A DNA stretch of 64,000 bases from CBDBKL01 sp965206675 (GCA_965206675.1 CBDBKL010000003.1:152297-216296), one strand, 5' to 3'; counted from the stretch's first letter, positions 53,341 to 62,770 are shown. A program made the numbers and translations. Notes: a model not told the origin generated them from the sequence alone.

Positions 53341-54068
53341 ACGTTCTCGATCCCATATTTGAAAAAAGAATGATTAATGAAACCTATGCATGTAGAGCAG
53401 GAAAGGGAACTCATGTTGCGCTTAAAAAGTCTCAATACCTTGTAAGAAAATATAATTATTACCTTAAATGTGACATAAGAAAATACTTTGAATCTATTGA
53501 CCATCAAGCTCTTAAAAGTTTACTAAGAAGAATATTCAAAGATAAGAAACTGATAAACTTACTTGATAAAATTATATCTCATCAACCTCCATATACAGAA
53601 GTGGGAAAAGGGTTACCTATAGGAAATCTTACGAGTCAGCATTTAGCAAATATTTATCTCGGAGAGCTGGATCTTTTTATTAAACACAAACTTAAATGTA
53701 AGGGTTATATTCGTTATATGGATGATTTTATATTGTTTTCTAATAGTAAAAAAGAATTAAATGTTTTCTTAATTGAAATAAGAAAATTTCTTAATGACAG
53801 GTTGAAACTTGAACTTAAAGAAAAGGTGGTAAGGGTTTCTCCTGTGAGTGAAGGTCTTCCTTTTTTGGGTTACAGAGTATTTCGAGGGCTTATCCGATTA
53901 CAGAGAGTCAATCTTGTGAGATTTCGGAGGAAGATTATTAAACTTGAAAAAAGTTATAAAAAAGGAAAAATAACTCAGGAGGATTTAACGCATTCTGTGA
54001 GAAGTATTATTGTTCATATCTCTCATCGAAATACTAAAAATTTAAGAAACACAGTGTTTTTTAGGTAA
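53268..54068 (+). pseudogene. DGR reverse transcriptase lacking its N-terminus
   Basis: The frame is open from 53268 and family-like from ERRICCAEFYDRVVHHAIMN, an internal block of DGR reverse transcriptases; the usual N-terminal region of about 60 or more residues is absent and no proper start exists (GTG 53322 is the first usable). Motifs that remain: KCDIRKYFESIDH (A), LPIGNLTSQHLANIY (B, with the DGR-type SQ), YIRYMDDFILF (C, YMDD) and GLPFLGYRVF. The polymerase core is therefore intact but the protein is truncated and probably inactive. Confidence 0.85.
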
Positions 54069-54078
54069 GTGGTCAACA

Positions 54079-54203
54079 TTCGGGCTCAACCGTGTTATTC
54101 GTGGCGGTAGTTGGAATAACAATGCGAAGAACTTGCGTTCGGCAAATCGCAACAACGACAACCCGGGCAACAGGAACAACAATGTGGGGTTCCGCCTCGT
54201 GAG
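54079..54203 (+). repeat. DGR template repeat (TR)
   Basis: 125 bp starting 10 bp after the reverse transcriptase stop. Rich in AAC/AAT triplets (GGAATAACAATGCGAAGAAC). By my count it has 34 adenines, 19 of them changed in the VR against 5 changes in the other 91 positions. Non-coding template RNA source in a functional DGR. Confidence 0.9.
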
Positions 54204-54443
54204 TACAAAGTATTGCCAGATAAATGAAGTTCAAGGATTTCATTTCCGTGCATCAGGTTTGTCCAGACCACTGACCTGTTCCAGCTTTTGTTGGACAAAT
54301 AAATTGAGTGCCATAACCTTGAGTAGTGATTAGCGAAAATTGTTATGGCATGTTAATAAATAGAATCTATCAAATTTGTGAAAATTGTAGGTTGACCATA
54401 GGGATTTTAGACTCAAATTAAAGGTCTTAAAGGATTGTCTTCT
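54204..54443. other. Spacer after the TR
   Basis: No gene. TTTGTCCA (54258-54265) and TGGACAAA (54292-54299) form an 8-bp stem that may belong to the template RNA end or a terminator. The dnaJ promoter must lie to the right. Confidence 0.4.
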
Positions 54444-55550
54444 ATGCCACAAGATTATTATGAAATCCTCAACGTCTCACGAAATGCGGATCAGGAGACA
54501 ATAAAAAAGGCCTATCGTCAGTTGGCTATGAAGTATCATCCTGATAAAAATCCGGGAGATAAGGCTGCAGAGGATAAATTCAAGGAAGCAGCAACGGCTT
54601 ATGAAGTTTTAGGAAATCCTGAAAAACGTTCTCAATACGATCGACTAGGTCATCAGGCCTTTTCAGGGCCTGGGGGACAGGGTGGTTTTCAGGGCTTTTC
54701 AGATATCAACGATGTTTTTTCCAGTTTTGGAGATATCTTTTCTGATATTTTTAGTGAAGGTTTTGGTGAAGGGTTTGGTGGAGTTCATTCACAAAGAGGG
54801 AGGAAAAGAGCGGCTAGAGGTTCAGATCTCAGATACCGTATGGATATTGGGCTGGAAGATGTCGTTCGAGGCTTAGAAAAAGAAATAGAGTATGAGACAG
54901 AATCTAATTGTCAAAAATGTCATGGCAGTGGGGGAGATTCTCAGCATAAGCCAGCACTGTGTTCTCAATGTGGGGGAACGGGACAGGTTGTTAGGGCTCA
55001 GGGTTTTTTTAGAATGGCCACTACCTGTTCGGCTTGTCGTGGTGAGGGTGAGATTATTAAGAAAAAATGCCGCTCCTGTCATGGTCATGGACGCAAGACA
55101 TTAAAGAAAAAAATAAAAGTAAAAATACCCTCTGGTGTAAATACAGGAACACGGCTGCGTATTGGCGGAGAAGGAGAGGGTGGGTATCGTGGAGGACCTG
55201 CGGGAGATCTGTACGTGGAGATCTATGTCAGAGAACATCCTGATTTTGAACGTTTGGGGAATGATATCTATGGGAAAGTTGAGGTCACGTATTTACAGGC
55301 TATATTGGGAGCTGAGGTTTCTGTAAAAACATTAAATGGTGAAAAGACAATTGCCATTCCTCCGGGAACACAGCCTCGGGCCAAGATTCGTGTGATGGAT
55401 CAGGGTATTCCTATCTTGAGAGGCCAGGGAAGGGGAGATATGTATTTTGTAGTGGATTTAAAAATTCCAAAACGTGTAAATAAGAAGGAGAGCGCACTGC
55501 TTAAAGAACTACAGGAGATAAGTCAAAAAGGAGGGTTCTTTAAAAAATAA
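54444..55550 (+). CDS. dnaJ: Chaperone DnaJ
   Basis: 368 residues from the ATG at 54444. J-domain with HPD at residues 32-34 (MKYHPDKNPGD), Gly/Phe-rich linker (GGQGGFQGFSDINDVFSSFGD), four zinc-binding CxxCxGxG repeats (CQKCHGSG, CSQCGGTG, CSACRGEG, CRSCHGHG) and the C-terminal substrate-binding domain. Stimulates DnaK ATPase. It precedes dnaK instead of following it and no grpE is adjacent; a MITE-like copy separates the two. Confidence 0.96.
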   Translation: MPQDYYEILNVSRNADQETIKKAYRQLAMKYHPDKNPGDKAAEDKFKEAATAYEVLGNPEKRSQYDRLGHQAFSGPGGQGGFQGFSDINDVFSSFGDIFSDIFSEGFGEGFGGVHSQRGRKRAARGSDLRYRMDIGLEDVVRGLEKEIEYETESNCQKCHGSGGDSQHKPALCSQCGGTGQVVRAQGFFRMATTCSACRGEGEIIKKKCRSCHGHGRKTLKKKIKVKIPSGVNTGTRLRIGGEGEGGYRGGPAGDLYVEIYVREHPDFERLGNDIYGKVEVTYLQAILGAEVSVKTLNGEKTIAIPPGTQPRAKIRVMDQGIPILRGQGRGDMYFVVDLKIPKRVNKKESALLKELQEISQKGGFFKK

Positions 55551-55643
55551 GGGCCTTTCAAAAAGGTGGAGATCCATTCTGAGAAAAATAAATGGAAAGG
55601 GATATATAGAAATAGGGCAAAAAATCCGTATTTAAAGAGAGCC

Positions 55644-55760
55644 GGACGGTTGAAAAAGCATCAGATACGAGGCGTACAAACCGAACGAAGGCGTAGTTTT
55701 TCCTGCGTCGGAATGAGGTTTGAGCGATTGGAACGAAGTAGATGGTGTTTTTTCAATCAT
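55644..55760 (-). repeat. MITE-like repeat, copy D (inverted)
   Basis: Reverse orientation relative to copy A: GGTTGAAAAAGCATCAGATA, ACGAGGCGTACAAACCGAAC, GGCGTAGTTTTTCCTGCGTC, ending TTTTTTCAATCAT. Lies between dnaJ and dnaK. Confidence 0.8.
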
Positions 55761-55863
55761 CTGAGGGGAGGGGTTGACTTTAGGGTATGGAGTATCATTT
55801 TGAGAACAAATTAAAACTATAGATAAAAGGAATAAAAAACATCATAGAAATTGGAGACAAGTT

Positions 55864-57801
55864 ATGGGAAAGATTATCGGCATTGATTTAGGAACAACAA
55901 ATTCAGTTGTTGCTATTATCCAAAATGGAGAACCTAAGATTTTACCCAACCAAGAGGGTGCACGTACAACACCGTCAGTTGTGGCTTTTGTAAAGGATGG
56001 TGAGCGACTTGTTGGTCAGGTGGCTAAGCGACAGGCAGTGACCAATCCTGAAAATACTATTTTTTCTGCTAAGCGGTTTATTGGCCGAAAGTACGAAGAC
56101 ATTAAAGATGAAATTAAAAGAATTCCTTATAAAGTTGTTCAGGAAGGTGAAGGTATTGCTTTTGATATCAATGGGCAGAAGATAAAGCCGGAAGAGATTT
56201 CTGCCATGGTTCTTCAGAAATTAAAAAAGGTAGCAGAGGACTATCTAGGGCAAGAAGTGCAAGAGGCTGTCATAACAGTTCCTGCCTACTTTAACGATGC
56301 CGAAAGACAAGCTACAAAAGATGCAGGTAGAGTGGCTGGCCTTGATGTGAAACGTATTATCAACGAACCAACGGCTGCAGCCTTAGCCTATGGCTTTGAT
56401 AAAAAGAACGATCAGAAAATTGCCATTTATGATTTTGGTGGAGGAACCTTTGATATCTCTATTCTTGAAGTTGGAGATAATGTTGTTGAGGTCAAATCGA
56501 CAAACGGTGACACGCAATTAGGTGGTGATGATTTTGATACGGCGATTTTAGATTGGCTGATTAAAGAGTTTAAAGCGAATAGCGGTATTGATTTAAGCAA
56601 TGATAAGATGGCCCTTCAACGACTAAAAGAGGCTTCTGAAAAAGCAAAGATAGAACTTTCGTCCTCTATGGAAACAGAGATCAATTTACCCTTTATCACA
56701 GCAGATGCTTCAGGTCCGAAGCACTTAACAGTGAAGTTATCACGATCAAAGTTTAACCAACTCACTGAGGATTTAGTGGAGCGTTCAATTGGTCCGTGTA
56801 AACAAGCTCTGAGTGATGCAGGTTTATCAAGTAGTGATATCAATGAAGTGGTTTTAGTTGGGGGATCAACGCGTATTCCATCTATACAAGAGGCTGTAAA
56901 AAAGTTTTTTAATAAAGAACCAAATAAATCTACTAACCCTGACGAAGTTGTTGCTATTGGTGCTGCCCTTCAAGGTGGAGTCTTGGGGGGAGAGGTTAAA
57001 GATGTTCTGTTGTTAGATGTTACTCCTCTTTCTTTGGGAATTGAAACTCTTGGTGGTGTAATGACCAAGCTCATTGAGAGAAACACAACTATTCCGACTA
57101 AAAAATCACAAGTGTTTTCTACAGCAGCGGATAATCAACCGAGTGTAGATGTGCATGTTCTACAAGGTGAAAGAGAGATGGCAGCCGATAACCAAACGTT
57201 GGGACGTTTTGAATTGGTGGGTGTTCCTCCAGCACCGCGTGGAGTTCCCCAAATTGAAGTCTCCTTTGATATTGATGCCAATGGTATTTTAAATGTGGCA
57301 GCTAAGGATTTAGGCACGGGGAAAGAGCAAACTATTAAGATCACTTCTAAGTCTAACTTAAGTGAAGATGAAATTAATAAGATGATTAAAGATGCGGAAG
57401 TGAACGCTGATTTGGATAAAAAGAAGAGAGAGCTTGTTTCGGCAAGAAATGGTTTGGATAATACTATCTATCAAGTTGAGAAGTTATTAAAGGATAACAA
57501 AGATGGAATTGCAGAAGAAACTCGTAAACAGGCCGAAGCAGCTATAGCTGATGCCAGAAAGGCTGTTCCCTCTGAGGAGGTTGATGAACTTAAAAAAGCT
57601 ACAGAAAGTTTAACAGCTATCAGTCAGACCATAAGCTCTGAACTTTATAAGTCTCAACAGAGTAAACAAAGTACAGAGGCGGGAGCAACTGAGGGAGCTA
57701 GCGGTGATAAAAGTCGCGAACCTGAAGGCGGAGATGAAGATAAGAATAAAAAAAATGATAACGATGATGTTATTGATGCAGACTTCAAGGATGTGAATTA
57801 G
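55864..57801 (+). CDS. dnaK: Chaperone DnaK (Hsp70)
   Basis: 645 residues, ATG preceded by TTGGAGAC. Hsp70 signatures: GIDLGTTNSVVA (residues 5-16), IYDFGGGTFDISIL, and LVGGSTRIPSIQ; substrate-binding domain and the acidic C-terminus ending DVIDADFKDVN. ATP-driven folding chaperone; partner of the DnaJ encoded upstream. MITE-like copies in the same orientation lie on both sides. Confidence 0.97.
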   Translation: MGKIIGIDLGTTNSVVAIIQNGEPKILPNQEGARTTPSVVAFVKDGERLVGQVAKRQAVTNPENTIFSAKRFIGRKYEDIKDEIKRIPYKVVQEGEGIAFDINGQKIKPEEISAMVLQKLKKVAEDYLGQEVQEAVITVPAYFNDAERQATKDAGRVAGLDVKRIINEPTAAALAYGFDKKNDQKIAIYDFGGGTFDISILEVGDNVVEVKSTNGDTQLGGDDFDTAILDWLIKEFKANSGIDLSNDKMALQRLKEASEKAKIELSSSMETEINLPFITADASGPKHLTVKLSRSKFNQLTEDLVERSIGPCKQALSDAGLSSSDINEVVLVGGSTRIPSIQEAVKKFFNKEPNKSTNPDEVVAIGAALQGGVLGGEVKDVLLLDVTPLSLGIETLGGVMTKLIERNTTIPTKKSQVFSTAADNQPSVDVHVLQGEREMAADNQTLGRFELVGVPPAPRGVPQIEVSFDIDANGILNVAAKDLGTGKEQTIKITSKSNLSEDEINKMIKDAEVNADLDKKKRELVSARNGLDNTIYQVEKLLKDNKDGIAEETRKQAEAAIADARKAVPSEEVDELKKATESLTAISQTISSELYKSQQSKQSTEAGATEGASGDKSREPEGGDEDKNKKNDNDDVIDADFKDVN

Positions 57802-57866
57802 TTGTCAGAGGTTTGAGTGGCTTCAATGAAGTAGATAGTGCTTTTTTAAGTGAGTTCAATGATTAT

Positions 57867-57992
57867 GGACAGTTGAAAAAGTATTAGCTACGAGGCGTTC
57901 AAGCTCAAACCGAACGGAGGCGTAGTTTTTCCTACGTCGGAGTGAGTGTTTGAGTGATTGCAACAAAGTAGATGATGCTTTTTCAACTGTTC
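57867..57992 (-). repeat. MITE-like repeat, copy E (inverted)
   Basis: Ends GGACAGTTGAAAAAG and CTTTTTCAACTGTTC are inverted repeats. The core GGCGTAGTTTTTCCTACGTC is the inverse of copy A. An open frame entering the next gene begins inside it. Confidence 0.85.
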
Positions 57993-58048
57993 AAGGATGT
58001 GAATTAAAGACTTTGACAATATTAGAGATTTCTTTAGATATAAAATAT

Positions 58049-60190
58049 ATGAAATGTTTTTCCGAAAAGTTCTTAAGGGTTATAGAGTATTCCTCCCTTG
58101 CTTTTTTAATCCTATTACTCGGATCGTACTTTTTACACTCGACAGGAACCATCGATATTTATTGGCAGTTGCGAGCCGGTATTGATCTTATCAGAAAAAA
58201 CTACTCCCCACTGATTGATCATTACAGTACAGGTCATTACGGCCATCCCATTCAATATATAGCAATTTTATATCAAGCTTTTATTGCAAGTGTTCATGAG
58301 TTTTTGGGAGGATTCACATCTGTTCATGTTTTGCATTTTCTAGCAAGATTGGCCCTCGTACTTTTTGCCTATAGAATTATTTTGCGAGTGGTCTCTCATC
58401 CCCTTATTCGTATTTCTTTATTAGCCATTTTTGTAGCCTGTATTATTTCACGTTCTCTTTTAAGAGCGGAATTGTTTTCACAACTTTGGATACTAATGCT
58501 CTGTGAGTTTTTATGGACTAAGGATCGTATTTTAAAACCTAAAGAGTTTATTCTCTTATGCTTCTCTCAAGTGATTTGGGTGCATTTTCATCCTACAGGA
58601 ATGTTTGGATACCTCATCATGGGATCTTACCTATTAGACCGATTATGGATTTCTTTTAACGAACAGAAGAAGGAAGAAGTAAAGGTTATTCTTCTTCAGG
58701 GGTTAGCTTTTTTAGCAACAGGTTTTATAAATCCTCTTTTTGTCCATCCACTTGTGCATTTATTCAAGGTGGATGAATTTGCTGGAATTATTCAAGAACT
58801 GAAACGCAGTCCCTATATGTACATGGGAACGGCTAGACAACTTTATATCTGTTTTTCACTGATTTCCATTGTTTATCTACTTAGAAAAAAATCGTATTTT
58901 ACTCTATGGTTATGCGCAGCTCTTTTAATAAATATTTTTGTCTATAAAAGAATGTTTGTTAATTATCTTGTGATCACTTTTCCATTGACTGTTAGAGCTT
59001 TTCAGAGCTTATTGGTTCAAAACATTCAACTGTCGGATAAAAAATTCTTAAAAAGTTTTGCAATTGTTTCTTTGGTTGGGGCACTTATATATATATATCA
59101 ACCTTTGTATAAGCAGCCTTATAAAGTGGTGCAATCTATGTTGTCAGTATTTCCTGGTTCAGAAGTTGTTAAGAGTCGGGTGTCTGTACCAAAGGAATAT
59201 CCTTATTTGACTCCAGAATTTTTTGATGTGTTTTTGCAAAAGGTTTCGGATGGCAACTCCTTTTTATCGACAGATACATATAGATATTTGATAAAAAAAG
59301 AAAAAGTATTGGGAAATGTTTTAAATGACTATGAGAACGGAGCCATGGTTCAGTACTTTTGGGGAGATAAGGCGAGGGTGATCTTAGATGGTCGAGCAGG
59401 TGTGCTTTACTCTTTAAACGATTTTAAAAAATATAAATCCACCATTGATTCTAAAGATAAGATTATTGAGTATGTTAAAAATCATGATGTTGAATACTTT
59501 TTTCTATCAGAGCATACAGATTCTCTGAGGGTAGAGAGAGTTTTAGGAACGGGTGTTTTTGGAGTAGAGTATTTAGGACGCAAGAGTTTGGTGTTTAAGA
59601 GAGCTGGAAAAGGTTTTTTAAATTTATCAAAAGCTTTAGCGAATTCTCAGTGCATTTTAGAATTGAACTTAGAGGGTTTAAATAAAGAAAAGCAAAGGGC
59701 TTTGGAAGTAGGAGCGATAAAAAATGCCTATCTGATAGATTTTATAACAGGTTATTTAACGACTGATGATAGGAATTTATATCTTTCTAAGGCGGTTCTA
59801 TTCGATGATCCAATCTTTTGGCAGATGTATAGTTATTTAACTTGGAAAGAGGGTTTGTGGAATTTGAGTTATGCTGCTTTTCAGAAAGTAAAAGCTTTAC
59901 CAGAAAATCGCTTTTTTATAGTTATGGATGCGTCTTTATATTTACAGAATTGGGATCGCGTAAGGAATGGGTTGCATTTTATGAATCGCAAAAAGATACG
60001 ATTGAGCAAAAGGGACTATGGTATTTTGTATTACTTAGCAAATAGATTAAATAAGGAATCGGGAAAGAAAATGATCTCTGACAAGTTTATCCAAAGAGTT
60101 AAAGAGGGCTCAAAAGGGAGATTTGAAGAGGGCCGTTCACTTTTGAATGAGTCCACCTTTGAGTGTTCAAAAGTAGCATCTTCTGTGTAA
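58049..60190 (+). CDS. Large membrane protein, GT-C glycosyltransferase-like
   Basis: 713 residues from the ATG at 58049; upstream codons lie in the repeat and encode the same peptide as the antisense of copy A, so they are not genuine. About ten membrane segments in the first 400 residues. After the first, IDIYWQLRAGIDLIRKNYSPLIDHYS resembles the D-x-WWHLxTG...P..D loop of GT-C membrane proteins, which use lipid-linked sugars. The C-terminal 300 residues are soluble and helical. Specific reaction unknown. Confidence 0.7.
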   Translation: MKCFSEKFLRVIEYSSLAFLILLLGSYFLHSTGTIDIYWQLRAGIDLIRKNYSPLIDHYSTGHYGHPIQYIAILYQAFIASVHEFLGGFTSVHVLHFLARLALVLFAYRIILRVVSHPLIRISLLAIFVACIISRSLLRAELFSQLWILMLCEFLWTKDRILKPKEFILLCFSQVIWVHFHPTGMFGYLIMGSYLLDRLWISFNEQKKEEVKVILLQGLAFLATGFINPLFVHPLVHLFKVDEFAGIIQELKRSPYMYMGTARQLYICFSLISIVYLLRKKSYFTLWLCAALLINIFVYKRMFVNYLVITFPLTVRAFQSLLVQNIQLSDKKFLKSFAIVSLVGALIYIYQPLYKQPYKVVQSMLSVFPGSEVVKSRVSVPKEYPYLTPEFFDVFLQKVSDGNSFLSTDTYRYLIKKEKVLGNVLNDYENGAMVQYFWGDKARVILDGRAGVLYSLNDFKKYKSTIDSKDKIIEYVKNHDVEYFFLSEHTDSLRVERVLGTGVFGVEYLGRKSLVFKRAGKGFLNLSKALANSQCILELNLEGLNKEKQRALEVGAIKNAYLIDFITGYLTTDDRNLYLSKAVLFDDPIFWQMYSYLTWKEGLWNLSYAAFQKVKALPENRFFIVMDASLYLQNWDRVRNGLHFMNRKKIRLSKRDYGILYYLANRLNKESGKKMISDKFIQRVKEGSKGRFEEGRSLLNESTFECSKVASSV

Positions 60191-60361
60191 ATCTGAAAAC
60201 AAGGATTAACTATGAATTACGACATGCTTTAAGGAGATACACTCCTAAGGAGAGGGGGGATAAGCTCCTCTGCTTGTAGTACGTTTTAACAATTAGATTC
60301 TGATTTCAGAGATATCTAGCTTTTTATTTGAAATATGCTTCTTTGAACAATAGAGAAGGTT

Positions 60362-60988
60362 TTAGTGAAAAGTAGGGGGGCTACCAGAGTCCCACTCTAT
60401 TGAGGTACCAAAGCTAAAATACGTTTCCGATTGATCTAGGCGGAATCCAAGCTCTGAGAGAAATTTTACTTTTTTAAATCGAGATAACTTCCATTCAGAA
60501 CCCAGCACAATATGAAGAGGGGTTTTAACCACACCTTCTGAAAAAGCAAGGCCTATAGGGGAAGCTAAGTAAGGTGTGACAGATCCTTCGGGCCATTCAT
60601 ACTCTTTGCTTATAAAGGGGTGAGCCTGAAGAGTCCATGTGTCGATACGGGCTTTTTGCCCATACATAACGCCTGTGATAAGTCCAATAGCAGGTTGCAC
60701 ATCATAATCTGGAATAGGCACCCATTTCCATTGTACACCTGCATGAAGTAGAACATCTCCAGTTCCCAAGAGGGCTCTTAAAGAAGAGGACTCATTGAGA
60801 GGATGGTCAAAGCGTGATGTAAAGTTGGATGAGTTTCCCAGTTGAGCTTCAAATCCGAGTTTATAGGTGTTTTGGGGAAGGATATGTCCTGTATTAAATG
60901 TGGAAAGATAAGATTCTGCAGAAGGTGAGAAAAATAATCCACTTAGCAGTAGAAGAGTGGTCATAAATTTAAAAATACCATGTCGCAT
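60362..60988 (-). CDS. Exported beta-barrel-like protein
   Basis: 208 residues with signal peptide MRHGIFKFMTTLLLLSGLFFSPSA. The mature part has alternating amphipathic strands (NTYKLGFEAQLG; SSLRALLGTGDVLLHAGVQWKW; PLHIVLGSEWKLSRF; TYFSFGTSIEWD), suggesting a small outer-membrane barrel. No family recognised. Converges with the GT-C-like gene. Confidence 0.68.
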   Translation of the reverse strand: MRHGIFKFMTTLLLLSGLFFSPSAESYLSTFNTGHILPQNTYKLGFEAQLGNSSNFTSRFDHPLNESSSLRALLGTGDVLLHAGVQWKWVPIPDYDVQPAIGLITGVMYGQKARIDTWTLQAHPFISKEYEWPEGSVTPYLASPIGLAFSEGVVKTPLHIVLGSEWKLSRFKKVKFLSELGFRLDQSETYFSFGTSIEWDSGSPPTFH

Positions 60989-61149
60989 TTTTTCCTCCCT
61001 TGTCTTTATGGTTCTAATAGTAAATGTGTTCTGAGGTGAGAGTCAATAAAAGTCTAAGGTGAGGTGTTTTCTTCTTTGGCTTATACTCTGCAAGAAGAAG
61101 GAGGTTATTGCAATTGTAAGAAAGAGTGATTATAAGGAAATCTTTCTAT

Positions 61150-61227
61150 GGTGGCCGTAGCTCAGTTTGGTAGAGCCCCGGATTGTGATTCCGGTTGTCG
61201 CGGGTTCAAGTCCCGTCGGCCACCCCA
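61150..61227 (+). tRNA. tRNA-His (anticodon GTG)
   Basis: G-1 at 61150 followed by acceptor GTGGCCG pairing with CGGCCAC, D-arm GCTCAGTTTGGTAGAGC, anticodon loop TTGTGAT, T-arm GCGGGTTCAAGTCCCGT, discriminator C and encoded CCA. The extra 5' G opposite C is diagnostic for tRNA-His. 18 bp of its 3' end recur at 61422-61439. Confidence 0.96.
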
Positions 61228-61282
61228 GTATTATCAAATTTATAAATGAAAAAAGAATTACCAACAGATTTACATACAGAGA

Positions 61283-61439
61283 GGGACTTGAATGGAGTGA
61301 GCGACCACGGCAAAATGCGACTAAGTGGGAGCATTTTGAAGGGGGCAGTCACACAGGAAGTGTGACTGAGAGAGCGGCCCCGTCTCCGGTGCGAGTTGCT
61401 GGAGGCAACGAGCGGGAGGAACAAGTCCCGTCGGCCACC
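61283..61439 (+). ncRNA. Structured segment ending in a copy of the tRNA-His 3' end
   Basis: GGGACTTG (61283-61290) pairs with CAAGTCCC (61422-61429). Within it are three perfect local stems: CAAAATGC/GCATTTTG (61311-61318, 61331-61338), CAGTCACA/TGTGACTG (61346-61353, 61361-61368) and GTTGC/GCAAC (61395-61399, 61405-61409). The last 18 bases copy the tRNA 3' end. It could be an RNA co-transcribed with the tRNA, or the scar of an integrated element. Confidence 0.5.
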
Positions 61440-61447
61440 TCAAAAAA

Positions 61448-62578
61448 TTATTCAGTATTTACTTCTTTTAAAAACTCTGAATATGGCAATATATATATAC
61501 CATCCTCAGTTATTCTTTTTGTTGTTTCAAGACAAACGAGAATTGCTTTATTTAAATGGGGATGTTCTTTTTTTAACTCACGTAAATTCTTTAAGTGATG
61601 TGTATTGATTCTAGAACTTGCTTTAGCCTCAATGGCTATTTCCATATCCCCAACGATAAAATCAACTTCTGCACCTGTAGTAAGACTCCAATGGCTTAAA
61701 TCTTTAAAAGAGGAGTTATATGCAAGGTGGCTCTTTAGTTCATGATATATCCAATTTTCAAATGCTTTTCCGAAAAGTTCAGATCCGATAGAGAGATCTC
61801 CTCGTTTTGCAAGAAAGTTAACTATTCCTACATCAAAAAAATAAAATTTAGGGGAAGTAACGGTTCTTCGTTTTGGTTTTTTTCTGTAGGCTTTAAGCCA
61901 TGTTCCAATGAGTGTATCCTCAAGTATGTTAAAATAAGATTTAACTATATGAGCGGAAATACCGCAATCTCTAGCAATGGCTTGAAAATTCACTATACTA
62001 GTATCAGATAGCGAAGCAACATCTAGAAATTCAGAAAAATTTTGTAAGTTTTGTACTAATCCTTCCGCTGCAACTTCTTCTTTTAAATAATCAACGACAT
62101 ACGATTGAATAGCATACTTGTAATCCTCCGCAAGATAATGGTTCGGAATATAGCCTCGATTTAGTATTTTAACTATGTCAAAAGAAGCACCAAGTTCATA
62201 TTGGGTCAGCCCGTATAACTCATAACGTCTGGCTCTGCCTCCAAGTAAGTTAGCATGTCCTCGTTTTAATTTTCTTGCGCTTGATCCACATAAGCCAAAT
62301 ATTTTATTTTGTTCTTCAATTAGATAATGAACCTCATCTAATAATGCAGGAATTTTTTGAATCTCATCAATTAAAACAAATGATTCATCACGAATAAGTT
62401 CTCTTAAAATTTCAGGGTGTTGATTCAATCTTTTAAAAAGTTCCGGTTGAAGTAAATTGATCATTTTACAGTCAGGATAGGTATACTTAAGCAAAGTGGA
62501 CTTTCCTGTTTGCCGAGGTCCCCACAAGAAAAAGGACTTAGAAGGAGGATGGGGAAGTCGTAGATTTCTCTGAAACAT
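61448..62578 (-). CDS. AAA-type ATPase with DUF4143 domain
   Basis: 376 residues. Walker A FLWGPRQTGKSTLLKY near residue 20, Walker B SFVLIDEIQKIPALLDEVHYL near 68, then CGSSARKLKRGHANLLGGRA (sensor) and a C-terminal DUF4143 region ending in a nuclease-like stretch (HWSLTTGAEVDFIVGDMEIAIEAKAS). Widespread, often in variable numbers in bacteria; role poorly understood. It begins the minus-strand block and abuts the tRNA-His scar. Confidence 0.9.
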   Translation of the reverse strand: MFQRNLRLPHPPSKSFFLWGPRQTGKSTLLKYTYPDCKMINLLQPELFKRLNQHPEILRELIRDESFVLIDEIQKIPALLDEVHYLIEEQNKIFGLCGSSARKLKRGHANLLGGRARRYELYGLTQYELGASFDIVKILNRGYIPNHYLAEDYKYAIQSYVVDYLKEEVAAEGLVQNLQNFSEFLDVASLSDTSIVNFQAIARDCGISAHIVKSYFNILEDTLIGTWLKAYRKKPKRRTVTSPKFYFFDVGIVNFLAKRGDLSIGSELFGKAFENWIYHELKSHLAYNSSFKDLSHWSLTTGAEVDFIVGDMEIAIEAKASSRINTHHLKNLRELKKEHPHLNKAILVCLETTKRITEDGIYILPYSEFLKEVNTE

Positions 62579-62770
62579 AGTATCTAAATTTTCTAATATT
62601 TTTCATGAAATTTCAAAGTTCTTTTTAATTTTTTCATGAAAAATAAAACTTAAAAAGAGCTAAATAATTGATTTTTATAAGAAAAAGTGATTTTTCCATT
62701 GAAAGCTTAGGGACTTAGGTTTCACATTTTATCCCGATAAGGAAGCAAAATCTAACTTTTTAAAATTGAT
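62579..62770. other. Short AT-rich spacer, no gene
   Basis: Non-coding between the ATPase start and the amidoligase stop. It must contain the ATPase promoter. No strong hairpin was seen. Confidence 0.4.

Noticed and set aside
54133..54333. Open frame covering the template repeat
   Set aside because: It is the DGR template itself (NNN-rich translation) without a start signal; treated as non-coding TR.
55566..55814. Open frame between dnaJ and dnaK
   Set aside because: Most of it is MITE-like copy D; the peptide is a by-product of the repeat.
57950..58048. N-terminal extension of the GT-C-like protein (MSDCNKVDDAFSTV...)
   Set aside because: The same peptide appears from the antisense of copy A at 2253-2456, so it comes from the repeat; start moved to 58049.
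61422..61439. Second tRNA-His
   Set aside because: Only the 3' 18 bases are present; no acceptor 5' arm or anticodon arm follows, so it is a fragment or RNA element.
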